Part shown: positions 19,128-27,974 of the stretch, one piece after another
How positions within the stretch are numbered: position 1 is the first letter of the stretch
Layout: each line of letters starts with the position of its first letter
Origin: Prevotellaceae bacterium KH2P17
Lineage (GTDB): Bacteria > Bacteroidota > Bacteroidia > Bacteroidales > Bacteroidaceae
DNA: 64,000 nucleotides
Assembly: GCA_900199655.1 (NCBI GenBank)
Contig: FZRE01000002.1
Location: forward strand, 186,001-250,000
Reading direction: 5' to 3'
Made by a program: the position numbers and the translations under genes
The notes under the pieces: model-generated
What the model was told of the DNA's origin: nothing
Database searches by the model: none
The model's input: only the letters and a program-made list of their open reading frames with translations

Positions 19128-19241
19128 TAACCTACTGATATTTAGCGAGTTTGATGCCCGTATTTTCTGCTGTTTCAGCAGCAGCCGTTCGGCTCCGTTC
19201 CGCCGGCCGTACAGAAGCCCGAAACCTTAACTTCATTTCGT

Positions 19242-20216
19242 TTAGATGGCCGTGGTGGTGTCTTGCTTGAGCTCCTTTTCCCACTCATCCAGCACCGCAT
19301 TGCCGTACTTCCTGACTTCTGCCTGTGGCAAGCTCTTCACGTCCTGCCGCAATGCTTTTATCGAAACGCGGTCCTGCGGGCGCTTACGCAGCGCGTTGGA
19401 CATCAGGAAAACGTACTTCAACTGGGCGGAGACGTCCTCGTCTTCATTGCGATGGTCGTACAGCCACAGCCATACGGCGGCGGGATTACGGTAATAGATG
19501 TTGAACGGGAAGCTGTGCTTTACAGGCGGCGCATAGTCTACAATCACGCCGGGAGGTTCCAACCGCTTGTAATGATTGATGTGGTTGCAGGCTTGGTAGG
19601 TTTGAGAAACGGGATAGCTCAGGATGTCGAGCAATGGAGTAGGGGTGCGGTGGTGGTCTTGACGCGACAGGAGTTTAAACCTGTGGCTGGTTACGCAGTA
19701 GGTGCGTACAATGGTATCGGCAGCAAACTTGCACCACAACCGGAACCTGCTCTTGCCCAACCGGCGGTATTCTCCCTGCGTAATACCCTCTATTCCATCC
19801 CCTAATGCGCGCACGGAAACCTTCACCACGCCGTATTTATCGGGCTTGGCGGGCGCTTCCGGCAGTAGCCACAGGCCTCCGTTGAGGCTGTCGAGGCGGC
19901 GTCCGTGGGCATCGTAGAGAACAAAACGCATGATGCCGTTGCCAAAGGTATAGGCTAAGAGCCAGTCGGAACCAAACTGCTGGGCCGACAGCAGCACCAC
20001 TTGCGGATAGGGAAGACCGTCGGTGAGGTTGCCGAGCAGCTGCTCCTGCTGTTCTGCCGATAACCTAAGGCCGCACGAGTCGGCAGGTAACGGCTGCGGA
20101 ACGCGGTCCATGATGAGCGTATCGGCATTTATTCCGAGTTCACGCATGAACGGTATGGCCGACCGGTTGCAGCCGACCAGCAATACCGTTAACAAAAAGA
20201 ATACCCACTCTCGCAT
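19242..20216 (-). CDS. Hypothetical lipoprotein
   Basis: 324 residues with a short lipoprotein signal ending VLLVGC (Cys16). No domain was recognised. The sequence is a mix of beta-strand-like segments (WLLAYTFGNGIMRFVLYDAHG) and a charged C-terminus (VLDEWEKELKQD). It is the last gene of the minus-strand run rpoN-PAP2-purE-ispG-AKR, 50 nt after the aldo/keto reductase. A function cannot be assigned. Confidence 0.7.
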   Translation of the reverse strand: MREWVFFLLTVLLVGCNRSAIPFMRELGINADTLIMDRVPQPLPADSCGLRLSAEQQEQLLGNLTDGLPYPQVVLLSAQQFGSDWLLAYTFGNGIMRFVLYDAHGRRLDSLNGGLWLLPEAPAKPDKYGVVKVSVRALGDGIEGITQGEYRRLGKSRFRLWCKFAADTIVRTYCVTSHRFKLLSRQDHHRTPTPLLDILSYPVSQTYQACNHINHYKRLEPPGVIVDYAPPVKHSFPFNIYYRNPAAVWLWLYDHRNEDEDVSAQLKYVFLMSNALRKRPQDRVSIKALRQDVKSLPQAEVRKYGNAVLDEWEKELKQDTTTAI

Positions 20217-20266
20217 TCTTTTAAGGTTTTAGGATGCCCCCTCCCTTCGGGCGGGCGGCAATGAGC

Positions 20267-21217
20267 TTACACCTTCATGTTCTGCTCCAGCTGCGCCACA
20301 CTGCTGGCCCCAACGAGCACGGAGGTAACTCCGTCCTGCGCGAGGTTCCACTTCAGCGCCTTCTGGGCCAAGGTTTCGCCCTGCCGGGCGGCCTCGTCGT
20401 TGAGCTTGCGCAGATGGCCGAGCAGCTCTGGTGTGAGCATTTCGCGCTTCAGGTTGGTGTTACGTGCCATGCGGGAGTCGGCCGGAATGCCGTCCAGATA
20501 GCGGTTGGTGAGCAGTCCCTGGGCAAGAGGCGAGAAGCTGATGAAGCCGATGCCGTGGCGGTGACAGTAGTCGAGGATGCCTTGCTCCATGGGTTCGCGG
20601 CTCAGCATGTTGAGCCTTCCCTGGTAAATAAGCAGCGGTACGTCGTGCCGGCGCAGGTACTCGTCGGCGAACTTGAGCCCCTCGAGGGGCCAGTTTGATA
20701 GGCCCACGTAGAGTGCCTTGCCCTGACGGACGATGTCGACGAGTGCCTGCAGGGTCTCTTCCATCGGCGTAAGCGGGTCGAAGCGGTGGCTGTAGAACAG
20801 GTCGACGTAATCCAACTTCATGCGCCGCAGGCTCTGGTCGAGGCTTGCCATGAGGTACTTGCGGCTGCCCCAGTTGCCGTACGGGCCCGGCCACATATCG
20901 TATCCGGCCTTGGAAGAGATAAAGAGCTCGTCGCGATAGGGGCGGAAATCGTCGTCCATCAGCCTTCCGAAGGTCTCTTCTGCCGTGCCGTAAGGAGGTC
21001 CGTAGTTGTTGGCAAGGTCGAAATGGGTGATGCCGTGGTCGAACGCATAGTGCGTAATGTCGCGCGACCGCTCATAAGGGTTCACCCCACCGAAGTTATG
21101 CCACAGGCCCAGAGATATCTTGGGCAGCAGCACACCACTGCGTCCGCACCGGCGGTACATGGTCTCCGAGCCATCGTAACGGCTCGCGGAGGCCGTATAA
21201 AAACCTTTTAAGTCCAT
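20267..21217 (-). CDS. Aldo/keto reductase, YghZ-like
   Basis: 316 residues forming an NADPH-dependent (alpha/beta)8 barrel. The catalytic tetrad is visible: Asp67 and Tyr72 (FDLANNYGPPYG), Lys103 (SSKAG) and His144 (YSHRFD). C-terminal cofactor-binding segments such as GVTSVLVGASSVAQLEQN are present. The N-terminus (MYRRCGRSGVLLPKISLGLW) and overall pattern resemble E. coli YghZ, an L-glyceraldehyde-3-phosphate and methylglyoxal reductase, and Kv-beta-like proteins. It likely detoxifies small aldehydes in the cytoplasm, but the natural substrate is open. The C-terminus ends soon after the cofactor segment. It is 54 nt downstream of ispG. Confidence 0.88.
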   Translation of the reverse strand: MDLKGFYTASASRYDGSETMYRRCGRSGVLLPKISLGLWHNFGGVNPYERSRDITHYAFDHGITHFDLANNYGPPYGTAEETFGRLMDDDFRPYRDELFISSKAGYDMWPGPYGNWGSRKYLMASLDQSLRRMKLDYVDLFYSHRFDPLTPMEETLQALVDIVRQGKALYVGLSNWPLEGLKFADEYLRRHDVPLLIYQGRLNMLSREPMEQGILDYCHRHGIGFISFSPLAQGLLTNRYLDGIPADSRMARNTNLKREMLTPELLGHLRKLNDEAARQGETLAQKALKWNLAQDGVTSVLVGASSVAQLEQNMKV

Positions 21218-21271
21218 AGTGTTAACAGTTAATGGCTCCTTTCGGAGCGTGGTTATTGTGTTGTCGGAATG

Positions 21272-23155
21272 CTATCCGGCGGCCTCCCTGTCCTTCCGGA
21301 TGAGGGCGAGCAGATGCTCCACGGCCACCTCCTGGGGGATGTTCTTCTCCACGCACACCTGCTTACGGTAGAGCGAAACGCGGTTCACGCCCGCCCCAAC
21401 GTAGCCGTAGTCGGCGTCGGCCATCTCGCCCGGGCCGTTTACAATGCAGCCCATGATGCCTATCTTGAGGCCTTTCATATCGGCGGTGGCGGCCTTGATG
21501 CGGGCTATTGTTTCGCGTAGGTCGTACAGGGTGCGGCCACAGCCGGGGCAGCTGATGTACTCCGTCTTCGATGTACGCAAGCGGGCAGCCTGCAGAATGC
21601 CGAAGGAGGTGTCTTCGATGACGTCGGCACCGAGGTTGCCGTCGTTCATCAGCCAGATGCCATCAGTGAGTCCGTCAATCATCAGGGCACCCATGTCGGC
21701 GGCACTCTCCAGCTGGAACTGCTCCTTGTCATTGAGTCGGTACATCTGGGCCATGACAACAGGGTTCTGTAAGCCGGCAATCATCATCTCATGAACCAGT
21801 GCCCGCTGGTCGCCCAGGCGGTTGCGGTGGTTGCTGGTGCACACCACCACGGTTTCCGGATGCTGGCGGAGGCAGGCTATGTACTCATCGGCCGGCGTGC
21901 CGAACTGGAGCACCAAGAACTTAAGAGGTGAGTGAACCTGCGCCATGAAGGGCATGGCAGTAACGGGAAAGATGGGGAACAAGCGCTCTGCCAAGTGCTC
22001 TTCCTGTGCCTTGGGCGAACGAATGAGGTCGGCATAAACATTAAAATCAACGATGTAACGCTGCCCCTCTTCGAACTCTTCAGGCACATCAGAGCCCAGA
22101 TAAACATAGTCCGCCTTCACAGGTACTCCCCTCGCCTTCGGAGAGGGGATGGGGGAGAGGTTCCCAATCACCACCGGCACGTTCTCGCCACCTATGTTCC
22201 CAACGGCCTGCGTGAGCCTGCGCTCGGGGTGAACCCAGTCGAACCCGCCGTATGCTTCGGCCGGAATGAGCAGGTGACCGGCCTTGCGGCCGATGTATTC
22301 CACCAGCCTGCGGGCCACCGGAATTTCCTCCTCGGGCTCTTCGGAGAGGCTTACGCGGATGGTGTCGCCTATCCCGTCGGCCAGCAGGGCACCTATGCCG
22401 ACGGCACTCTTGATGCGTCCGTCTTCGCCTTCGCCGGCTTCCGTCACGCCCAGATGCAGCGGGTAGTGCATGTCCTCGTGCTCCATTGTGGTGACGAGCA
22501 GGCGCACCGAGCGCACCATTACCACCGTATTGCTGGACTTGATGGAAATAACAACGTCGCTGAAGTCCTGCTTCTTGCAGATACGCAGGAACTCCATGCA
22601 GCTCTCCACGATGCCTTCGGGCGTGTCGCCGTAACGGTTCCGGATGCGATCAGACAGCGAACCGTGGTTCACTCCTATGCGTATGGCCGTGTGGTTGGCC
22701 TTGCAGATGTTGAGGAAAGGCACAAAACGCTCCTCTATCTTCCTGAGTTCGTCGGCATACTCCTCGTCGGTGTACTCCCGTTTGATGAACTTCCGGGCCG
22801 GGTCTACATAGTTGCCGGGGTTTATGCGCACCTTCTCGGCATAGCGTGCAGCCACGTCGGCCACGTTCGGATTAAAGTGCACGTCGGCTACAAGGGGCGT
22901 GTTGAAGCCGTGGGAGCGTATGCCCGCGTTGATGTTCTTTAGGTTCTCGGCCTCCTTGGTGCCCTGAGTGGTGAGCCTGACGAGCTCTCCTCCGGCCTTT
23001 ATAATACGCTCGGCCTGGGCTACGGAGCCCTCGGTGTCGTCGGTAGAGGTGGTGGTCATGGACTGTATGCGCACGGGGTTGTCGCCTCCGATGTCGATGG
23101 CACCCACGTGAACCACGCCCGACGGCCGCCTTGAATAGTTGAAAATGTCTGTCAT
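21272..23155 (-). CDS. ispG: 4-hydroxy-3-methylbut-2-enyl diphosphate synthase (large form)
   Basis: 627 residues. IspG/GcpE reduces methylerythritol cyclodiphosphate in the MEP isoprenoid pathway with a [4Fe-4S] cluster. N-terminal landmarks are GDNPVRIQSMTTTSTDD and the TIM-barrel segment TPLVADVHFNPNVA. The C-terminal reductase domain has the cluster cysteines in SCPGCGRTLYDL and GCIVNGPGEMADADYGYVG. A long insert between the two domains (about 270-500) gives the large form typical of Bacteroidetes, Chlamydiae and plants. It follows purE after 27 nt in a long minus-strand run. The start MTDIFNYSRRPSGVVHVG fits the family. Confidence 0.96.
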   Translation of the reverse strand: MTDIFNYSRRPSGVVHVGAIDIGGDNPVRIQSMTTTSTDDTEGSVAQAERIIKAGGELVRLTTQGTKEAENLKNINAGIRSHGFNTPLVADVHFNPNVADVAARYAEKVRINPGNYVDPARKFIKREYTDEEYADELRKIEERFVPFLNICKANHTAIRIGVNHGSLSDRIRNRYGDTPEGIVESCMEFLRICKKQDFSDVVISIKSSNTVVMVRSVRLLVTTMEHEDMHYPLHLGVTEAGEGEDGRIKSAVGIGALLADGIGDTIRVSLSEEPEEEIPVARRLVEYIGRKAGHLLIPAEAYGGFDWVHPERRLTQAVGNIGGENVPVVIGNLSPIPSPKARGVPVKADYVYLGSDVPEEFEEGQRYIVDFNVYADLIRSPKAQEEHLAERLFPIFPVTAMPFMAQVHSPLKFLVLQFGTPADEYIACLRQHPETVVVCTSNHRNRLGDQRALVHEMMIAGLQNPVVMAQMYRLNDKEQFQLESAADMGALMIDGLTDGIWLMNDGNLGADVIEDTSFGILQAARLRTSKTEYISCPGCGRTLYDLRETIARIKAATADMKGLKIGIMGCIVNGPGEMADADYGYVGAGVNRVSLYRKQVCVEKNIPQEVAVEHLLALIRKDREAAG

Positions 23156-23182
23156 CTCGTTGTCTTTTGTCCTTTCACTTCA

Positions 23183-23689
23183 TCAGTTACACTTGTATGT
23201 GTACTTCACTTGGGCCAGCTCCTGGTTGGCTTTCTCAATCTTGACGCCCAGGCCCGACTTCCATTCGGCAACCTTTCGGGCCACTTCCTCGTCCGTAAGC
23301 GCAATGATTTCGGCGGCCAGTATGGCTGCGTTCTGTGCCGCATTGACTCCTACAGTGGCAACAGGAATGCCGGGAGGCATCTGGATGATGGAGAGCATGG
23401 CATCCAGTCCGTCGAGCATTCCCTTGATAGGAACGCCGATAACGGGCAGCGGCGTGGAGGCTGCTATCACCCCCGGAAGGGCTGCGGCCATGCCTGCAGC
23501 GGCTATGATGACCTTGATGCCGCGCTCCCGGGCACCCTTGGCAAAGGCTTCAACGGCATCGGGCGTGCGGTGGGCAGAGAGCGCGTTGACCTCAAAAGCA
23601 ATGTGGTTATCGTCCAGCCACTTACATGCTTTCTCCATGACAGGCAGGTCGCTGGTGCTGCCCATGATGATGCTGACTAATGGTTTCAT
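23183..23689 (-). CDS. purE: N5-carboxyaminoimidazole ribonucleotide mutase
   Basis: 168 residues from MKPLVSIIMGSTSDLPVME at 23689. The longer frame to 24040 overlaps the upstream gene and is not used. PurE rearranges N5-CAIR to CAIR in purine synthesis. Class I landmarks are present: MGSTSDL, VNALSAHRTPD, IAAAGMAAALPGV and the active-site loop. It lies 14 nt after the PAP2 gene and 27 nt before ispG, so it is cotranscribed with them. Confidence 0.96.
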   Translation of the reverse strand: MKPLVSIIMGSTSDLPVMEKACKWLDDNHIAFEVNALSAHRTPDAVEAFAKGARERGIKVIIAAAGMAAALPGVIAASTPLPVIGVPIKGMLDGLDAMLSIIQMPPGIPVATVGVNAAQNAAILAAEIIALTDEEVARKVAEWKSGLGVKIEKANQELAQVKYTYKCN

Positions 23690-23703
23690 TCTATTTTCGG
23701 GTT

Positions 23704-24315
23704 TTAAATAATCATGAAGAAGCCGCACACCGTTCCTACAAGGAAGCCGGTGATGACCTGGCTCAACGTGTGTTGGCGCAAAATCATGCGGCTGCTGCCC
23801 ACCATGCCGGCCACGAAGAATACCAGGCAGAGCCACCATACAGGGTTGAAGGAGAACAGGAGCGAAAAGGCAACAAGCGCGCCGGCCACTCCTCCGATGG
23901 ATGCCGTGTGCGTTGAAATCTTCCACCACACGTTGATGAGGGCGCAAACTATTTGTATCATCAGCGCTGCTACCAGTATGCGGGCCATGAAATGGGGTAT
24001 CCGGAACACGTTCATCAGGTAGTAACAGGTGAAATAGCACAGGATGGAGATGATGTAAGGTACCATGCGGCGCTCCTTCTTGCCCAGTTCAATGAGCGTC
24101 CAGCCCTGATAACGGCGGTAGATGTGTATGAGCACGGTGGGCAAAAGGATGGTGAAGAGGTACACCATGGTGAGAACAATCATCTTGTACCACCACGGCA
24201 TCATGCTCATATAGCTGAAAATGAACAGTGCCACCAGTCCTACCAACGGCAGATAGAACGGAGTAAAGACCATGCTCATTACCCGCGCCGTCCATATAAT
24301 ATTCTTTTCTTTCAT
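23704..24315 (-). CDS. PAP2-superfamily-like membrane protein
   Basis: 203 residues with about six hydrophobic segments. PAP2-type motifs are visible but not canonical: ISTHTASIGG stands for the central motif and SSRMILRQHTLSQVITG for the SR-x5-H-x3-D motif, where the final Asp is Gln. It probably works as an integral-membrane phosphatase or is a relative acting on lipid phosphates; the Asp change leaves activity uncertain. Its ATG overlaps the rpoN stop codon (ATGA at 24312-24315), so the two are translationally coupled. A similar arrangement ahead of purE suggests a stable operon. Confidence 0.82.
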   Translation of the reverse strand: MKEKNIIWTARVMSMVFTPFYLPLVGLVALFIFSYMSMMPWWYKMIVLTMVYLFTILLPTVLIHIYRRYQGWTLIELGKKERRMVPYIISILCYFTCYYLMNVFRIPHFMARILVAALMIQIVCALINVWWKISTHTASIGGVAGALVAFSLLFSFNPVWWLCLVFFVAGMVGSSRMILRQHTLSQVITGFLVGTVCGFFMII

Positions 24316-25805
24316 TTTCTAAGTCTTGCCACCGGTATTCCCAGTTGCTCTCGGTACTTGGCAACGGTACGACGAGCGATGGGAAAGCCCTGCTGCTTCA
24401 TCTCTGCTGCCAGTGCATCGTCGCTCAGGGGCTTCTTCTTGTCTTCCTTGTCGATGGCTTCCTTCAGCGCAATCTTAATCTTGCGGGTCGACAGCTCCTC
24501 ACCGTCCTCGGTGGTGTAGCCGTCGCTGAAGAAGAAGCGAAGCGGGAAAGTGCCCCACTTGGTCTGTGCGTACTTCACGTTGCTTACGCGAGAGATGGTC
24601 GATATATCAAGCCCCGTACGGTCGGCGATGTCCTTTAGAACCATTGGTTTAAGGTCGGCTTCGTCGCCATCTTGGAAGAACCGGCGCTGCCGGTCGATAA
24701 TAGCCTTCATGGTGATGTAGAGCGTACGGCGGCGCTGTTTTACCGCTTCGATGAAGCCCTGCGCCTTTTCAACCTTCTCCTTGGCATAGAGCAGCGCCTC
24801 TTTTTCTTGCCGGTTCATGCCCTGACGGTTGTTTTTGTACGTGTCGACCATGTCGGCGAACGATGGCGACACCTTGAGTTCGGGCACGTCTCCGCGGTTC
24901 AGGGTGAACGAAACGGTGCCGTCGTCGGCCGTGTCGATGATGAAGTCGGGCGTAATCTGCTGTATGTTCCGGCCTTCGGTCTCGCCGAGAGCGGCCCCGG
25001 GCTTGGGGTTCAGCTTGCGTATTTCGGCCTGCAGGGTGGCCGTTTGCATGTCAGTAAGCCCCATGCCTGCCTGTATCTTGTCCCAATGTTTCTTCGTAAA
25101 CTCGTCAAAATAGCTGCCCACGAGCGTCTGCATGGCTTCCTTGAGGCGGCCTGCAGGCTTGCGTTCTATCTGCAGCAGCAGGCATTCCTGCAGCGTGCGG
25201 GCACCTATTCCGGCCGGGTCGAAGCCCTGCAGGCGGTGCAGCACCTCGGTTATCTCGGTCTCGGTTACGTCGATGTTGTGGTATATAGCCAGCTCATCGC
25301 CGATGGAGTCGATGCTTTTGCGCAGCAGGCCGTCGTCGTCGAGCGAGCCTATGAGATACTCCATGATGTCCCGCTGGCGGTCGGTAAGGTTCTCCATGCC
25401 CATCTGCTCCTTCAGTTTGTCATAGAAGCTGACGGTGTCGCCGTACACTATCTCCTCGTAATCGGCATTCCGGTTGGGCGCCGCACCGTAGGTCTCGGGC
25501 ATCTCGTCGTCGCGGCCAATGCCCTCGAGTGCGTTGTCCAGTGCCTCTTCCCGTTCCTCCCGCTCGGTTTGCTGCTCAAAGTTCTCCTCGCCGGCGTCCT
25601 CTCCCGGCGTCTCCCTCTCGTCGCTCAGCGCGTCGTCAGGTGAGCTTGTTTCCAGTGCGGGGTTATCATCAAGTTCGGCGTTCACGCTCTCCTCCAATTC
25701 AGTCAGCGGCATTTCCAGCAGCTTCACCTGCAGCATTTGCTGCTGCGAGAGCTTCTGCACCTGCGCCAGTTTTTGTGTCTGGGTCTGAATAAGTTTCTGA
25801 GCCAT
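24312..25805 (-). CDS. rpoN: RNA polymerase sigma-54 factor
   Basis: 497 residues. Region I is Gln/Leu-rich (MAQKLIQTQTQKLAQVQKLS). An acidic linker spans about 45-105 (DDNPALETSSPDDALSDE). A core-binding region follows, with a HTH near LDISTISRVSNVKYAQTKWG and the C-terminal RpoN box ARRTVAKYRE. Sigma-54 reads -24/-12 promoters and needs an AAA+ activator. The promoter TAACTTTG lies 20 bp upstream. It leads the run rpoN-PAP2-purE-ispG-AKR-lipoprotein. Confidence 0.97.
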   Translation of the reverse strand: MAQKLIQTQTQKLAQVQKLSQQQMLQVKLLEMPLTELEESVNAELDDNPALETSSPDDALSDERETPGEDAGEENFEQQTEREEREEALDNALEGIGRDDEMPETYGAAPNRNADYEEIVYGDTVSFYDKLKEQMGMENLTDRQRDIMEYLIGSLDDDGLLRKSIDSIGDELAIYHNIDVTETEITEVLHRLQGFDPAGIGARTLQECLLLQIERKPAGRLKEAMQTLVGSYFDEFTKKHWDKIQAGMGLTDMQTATLQAEIRKLNPKPGAALGETEGRNIQQITPDFIIDTADDGTVSFTLNRGDVPELKVSPSFADMVDTYKNNRQGMNRQEKEALLYAKEKVEKAQGFIEAVKQRRRTLYITMKAIIDRQRRFFQDGDEADLKPMVLKDIADRTGLDISTISRVSNVKYAQTKWGTFPLRFFFSDGYTTEDGEELSTRKIKIALKEAIDKEDKKKPLSDDALAAEMKQQGFPIARRTVAKYREQLGIPVARLRK

Positions 25806-25824
25806 AGTCTTGGTAATTGTCAGG

Positions 25825-25832
25825 CAAAGTTA
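25825..25832 (-). promoter_or_regulatory. Promoter -7 element of rpoN
   Basis: TAACTTTG on the minus strand, 20 bp before the rpoN ATG. Confidence 0.6.
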
Positions 25833-25849
25833 CGAAAAGATATTGTAAC

Positions 25850-26500
25850 TCAACGGAAATATTCCTTTAATTGTGCTGCCGTGGCCGAAAGATTCTCCGG
25901 GTTGCCGTTACCGTAGCGGCTCCATATCTGCTTGCACGGCACCACAAGTGGGTGAATCATCAGGTCGTCGCGGTTCAGATAGGGGTCGCAGAACCTGAAC
26001 ACGTCCATCACGTCGCATATCCGGTCGGGCTGCAGCTTGATGAGCTTGCCCAGTTGCACTATCTCCGGCGTCTCGGGAACCATCGTGATGGGCGTCAGAC
26101 GGAAGTAAAGGTCCAGTATCATGATGAGCATCACGGGCGTTATCTGTGCGTCTTCGTCCAGCGGCTTGAAGTCTTTTTCGAACGATTCGTTCACCTCCAC
26201 GCCCTCGTAAAACTCCGATGCCTGCCCAAAACCGTTCATTTTGCGCAGCAGCGCAACCTCCTGCGAGAGCTTGCGCGGGCTCTTGCCGTACGTCTGCCAC
26301 AGCTGTTCAATCTTCGGCGTTTCCAGCTGCCGCAGGCGGAACATCTGGTTATAGAGGAACTGCGGGTGTATGTGCAGCTCCAGACTCAAATCCACCAGCG
26401 GCCGCGAGTACAGCGGTTTTACGCCTACGGGCTTCCTTAGATAGAGCTGCATGAGCAGCAGCCAGTATTCATCTCTCCACAAGCGGTGTTTTGCCATCAT
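25850..26500 (-). CDS. Conserved hypothetical cytoplasmic protein
   Basis: 216 residues from MMAKHRLWRDEYWLLLMQLY at 26500. The open frame extends to 26590, but the promoter element at 26526-26533 lies inside that extension, so the shorter start is chosen. No signal peptide or membrane segment. It is helix-rich with several Leu-rich stretches (LVDLSLELHIHPQFLYNQMF) that could form a DNA- or protein-binding fold. No domain was recognised. It precedes rpoN by 44 nt but rpoN has its own promoter. Confidence 0.7.
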   Translation of the reverse strand: MMAKHRLWRDEYWLLLMQLYLRKPVGVKPLYSRPLVDLSLELHIHPQFLYNQMFRLRQLETPKIEQLWQTYGKSPRKLSQEVALLRKMNGFGQASEFYEGVEVNESFEKDFKPLDEDAQITPVMLIMILDLYFRLTPITMVPETPEIVQLGKLIKLQPDRICDVMDVFRFCDPYLNRDDLMIHPLVVPCKQIWSRYGNGNPENLSATAAQLKEYFR

Positions 26501-26525
26501 ATTTCCGGGTTTCAAATTAACACCA

Positions 26526-26533
26526 CAAAGGTA
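26526..26533 (-). promoter_or_regulatory. Promoter -7 element of the hypothetical gene at 25850
   Basis: TACCTTTG on the minus strand, 26 bp before the ATG at 26500. Confidence 0.6.
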
Positions 26534-27141
26534 GCAAATTGTGCACAGAATGCAAAGGAAATAAGGAGAAAAAAGCGGACGAAAAGCCACGAAAAGAGAC
26601 CCCTTTGAGCCGGAGTAGCCGGCTGGCAGTTAAGGTTCAATCGCTATCGGGCTTCCTTTATCCAATGTTCACAGTTTGTTTGCAGCTTGCTTGTCATTTC
26701 ATTCTAACCTGTGAATTGTGAATGATGAATTGTGAATTAGCTGTTCGCAGCTTGCAAAATCATCCCCTCCTAACCTCCCCTTTCTAAGGGGAGGAACCGC
26801 TGACGCATGTTTCCTGCTGGCTTGCTGCTGATTTTTAAAGACAGAGTAACAGAGTATTTTTGATGCTGCTGTAGTTTTGCTTGTCTGCTGGAATGTACAA
26901 GCAACACTTTGTAAAAGAGCTAACTGGTATCCTCCCCTTAGAAAGGGGAGGCGGAGGAGGGGATGATGAACGGCAGGATAGATAATATTCAGCAAAAGCT
27001 ACGGCCACATCAGCCGACTCTATTTTATCTAAGCAAGAGAAGAAAAAGAAAGCGATAACAATGCAAAACACACCCTTTTACAGCCCATTACACAAACTAT
27101 TGATATCCAACTACTTACAAACAAGGAGATAAAAGGTATCA

Positions 27142-27206
27142 TTCAAGCCTCTTGAACGGCATCTTCAAGGCCCTTGAAAGTATCGTTCAAGGAGCTTGAA
27201 GCATAC
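27142..27206. repeat. 22-bp palindrome array (TTCAAG family), 3 units with conserved head
   Basis: Units start at 27142, 27164 and 27186. A head of about 40 bp (27103-27141, containing TTGATATCCAACTACTTAC) precedes them. The head plus array is repeated almost identically in inverted orientation at 50148-50254. Confidence 0.9.
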
Positions 27207-27587
27207 AAACGACGCTTTACAAGAAAGCAAACTGGTATCCTCCCCTTGGAAAGGGGAGGCGGAGGAGGGGATGACCAGGTGTCGTGCTGATTACAATTTG
27301 TTGCGCAAATCATCCCTTTCCAAATTGTGAATTGTGAATTATGAATTGTGAATTAGCAGCCAGCAGGCTGCAAAATCATCCCCTCCTAACCTCCCCTTTC
27401 TAAGGGGAGGAATCGCTGCTGCAAGTTTCCTGCTGGCTTACTGTTGATTTTTAAAGACAGAGTAACATAGTATTTTTTTCGTTGCTGAATGCTTGCTGCA
27501 TTGTGGAAACGAATAAGCAATGGTTTTCAAGAAGGCAAACCGGTATCCTCCCCTTGGAAAGGGGAGGCGGAGGAGGGGATGACCAAT

Positions 27588-27697
27588 CAGCAGAAACTCA
27601 ACCATCTGCCAGCAGAAACTCAGCCATCTGCCAGCAGAAATTCAGCCATCTACCAGCAGAAATTCAGCCATCTGCCAACAGAAACTCAACCATCAAT
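27588..27697. repeat. Tandem repeat, 5 units of 22 bp
   Basis: Five direct units beginning CAGCAGAAACTCAGCC at 27588, 27610, 27632, 27654 and 27676, with a decayed sixth. The unit is not a multiple of three, so it is not protein-coding. It contains short inverted arms GCAGA/TCTGC. Confidence 0.92.
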
Positions 27698-27730
27698 CAG
27701 CGAAAACTAACCGAACGACGAGCCTTTGCG

Positions 27731-27974
27731 CTACTCCCACAGCCGCCGGAGGGTAGCAACAAGCCGGGAAGCCTTGGCCAGCGGAGCCTCTGGCAGCGGC
27801 AGGAAGGGGTCGAAGGGCACAACATCGGCACGCCTGCCGCTGCGCAGTTTCCAGTTTCCGGACGCGATACCGTCCTGCAGAACCACCGGAAAGAAGATGC
27901 CGTTACGTGTGTGCGTCATACTGCGGAGCCGCCAGTTGCGGGCTCAGCAGGCGCAAGTTAACGTAGTTCTTCAT
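27731..27974 (-). pseudogene. Remnant of a winged-helix DNA-binding protein (HTH_42/AlkZ-like) with its middle deleted
   Basis: The ATG at 27974 overlaps the GH32 stop (ATGA). The first codons read MKNYVNLRLLSPQLAAPQYD, like the N-terminus of the HTH_42 family, then the frame closes (AHT stop). In another frame about 65 codons read HTRNGIFFPVVLQDGIASGN and on to LVATLRRLWE, like the C-terminus of the same family. About 280-300 central codons seem to be missing, judged from the usual family length. The remnant borders the repeat-filled region, which may have driven the deletion. Assignment rests on remembered family patterns. Confidence 0.55.

Larger units (their letters stand above)
26501..27730. 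repeat. Repeat-filled gene-free region
   Basis: About 1.2 kb without a convincing gene. It holds five GC-rich palindromes (CCTCCCCTT-x-GAAAGGGGAGG cores at 26758-26795, 26928-26967, 27234-27275, 27374-27412, 27543-27583), two copies of an AT-rich 30-mer (AAAGACAGAGTAACA core at 26830 and 27446), AATTGTGAATT microrepeats (26711-26740 and 27325-27352), one TTCAAG array and one 22-bp tandem repeat. Open frames here are low-complexity readings of these repeats. Confidence 0.85.

Noticed and set aside
27482..27961. Open frame of 159 codons with Ser/Gln-rich repeats
   Set aside because: It is produced by a 22-bp tandem repeat, which shifts frame at each unit, and it overlaps the winged-helix remnant. 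It is not a plausible gene.
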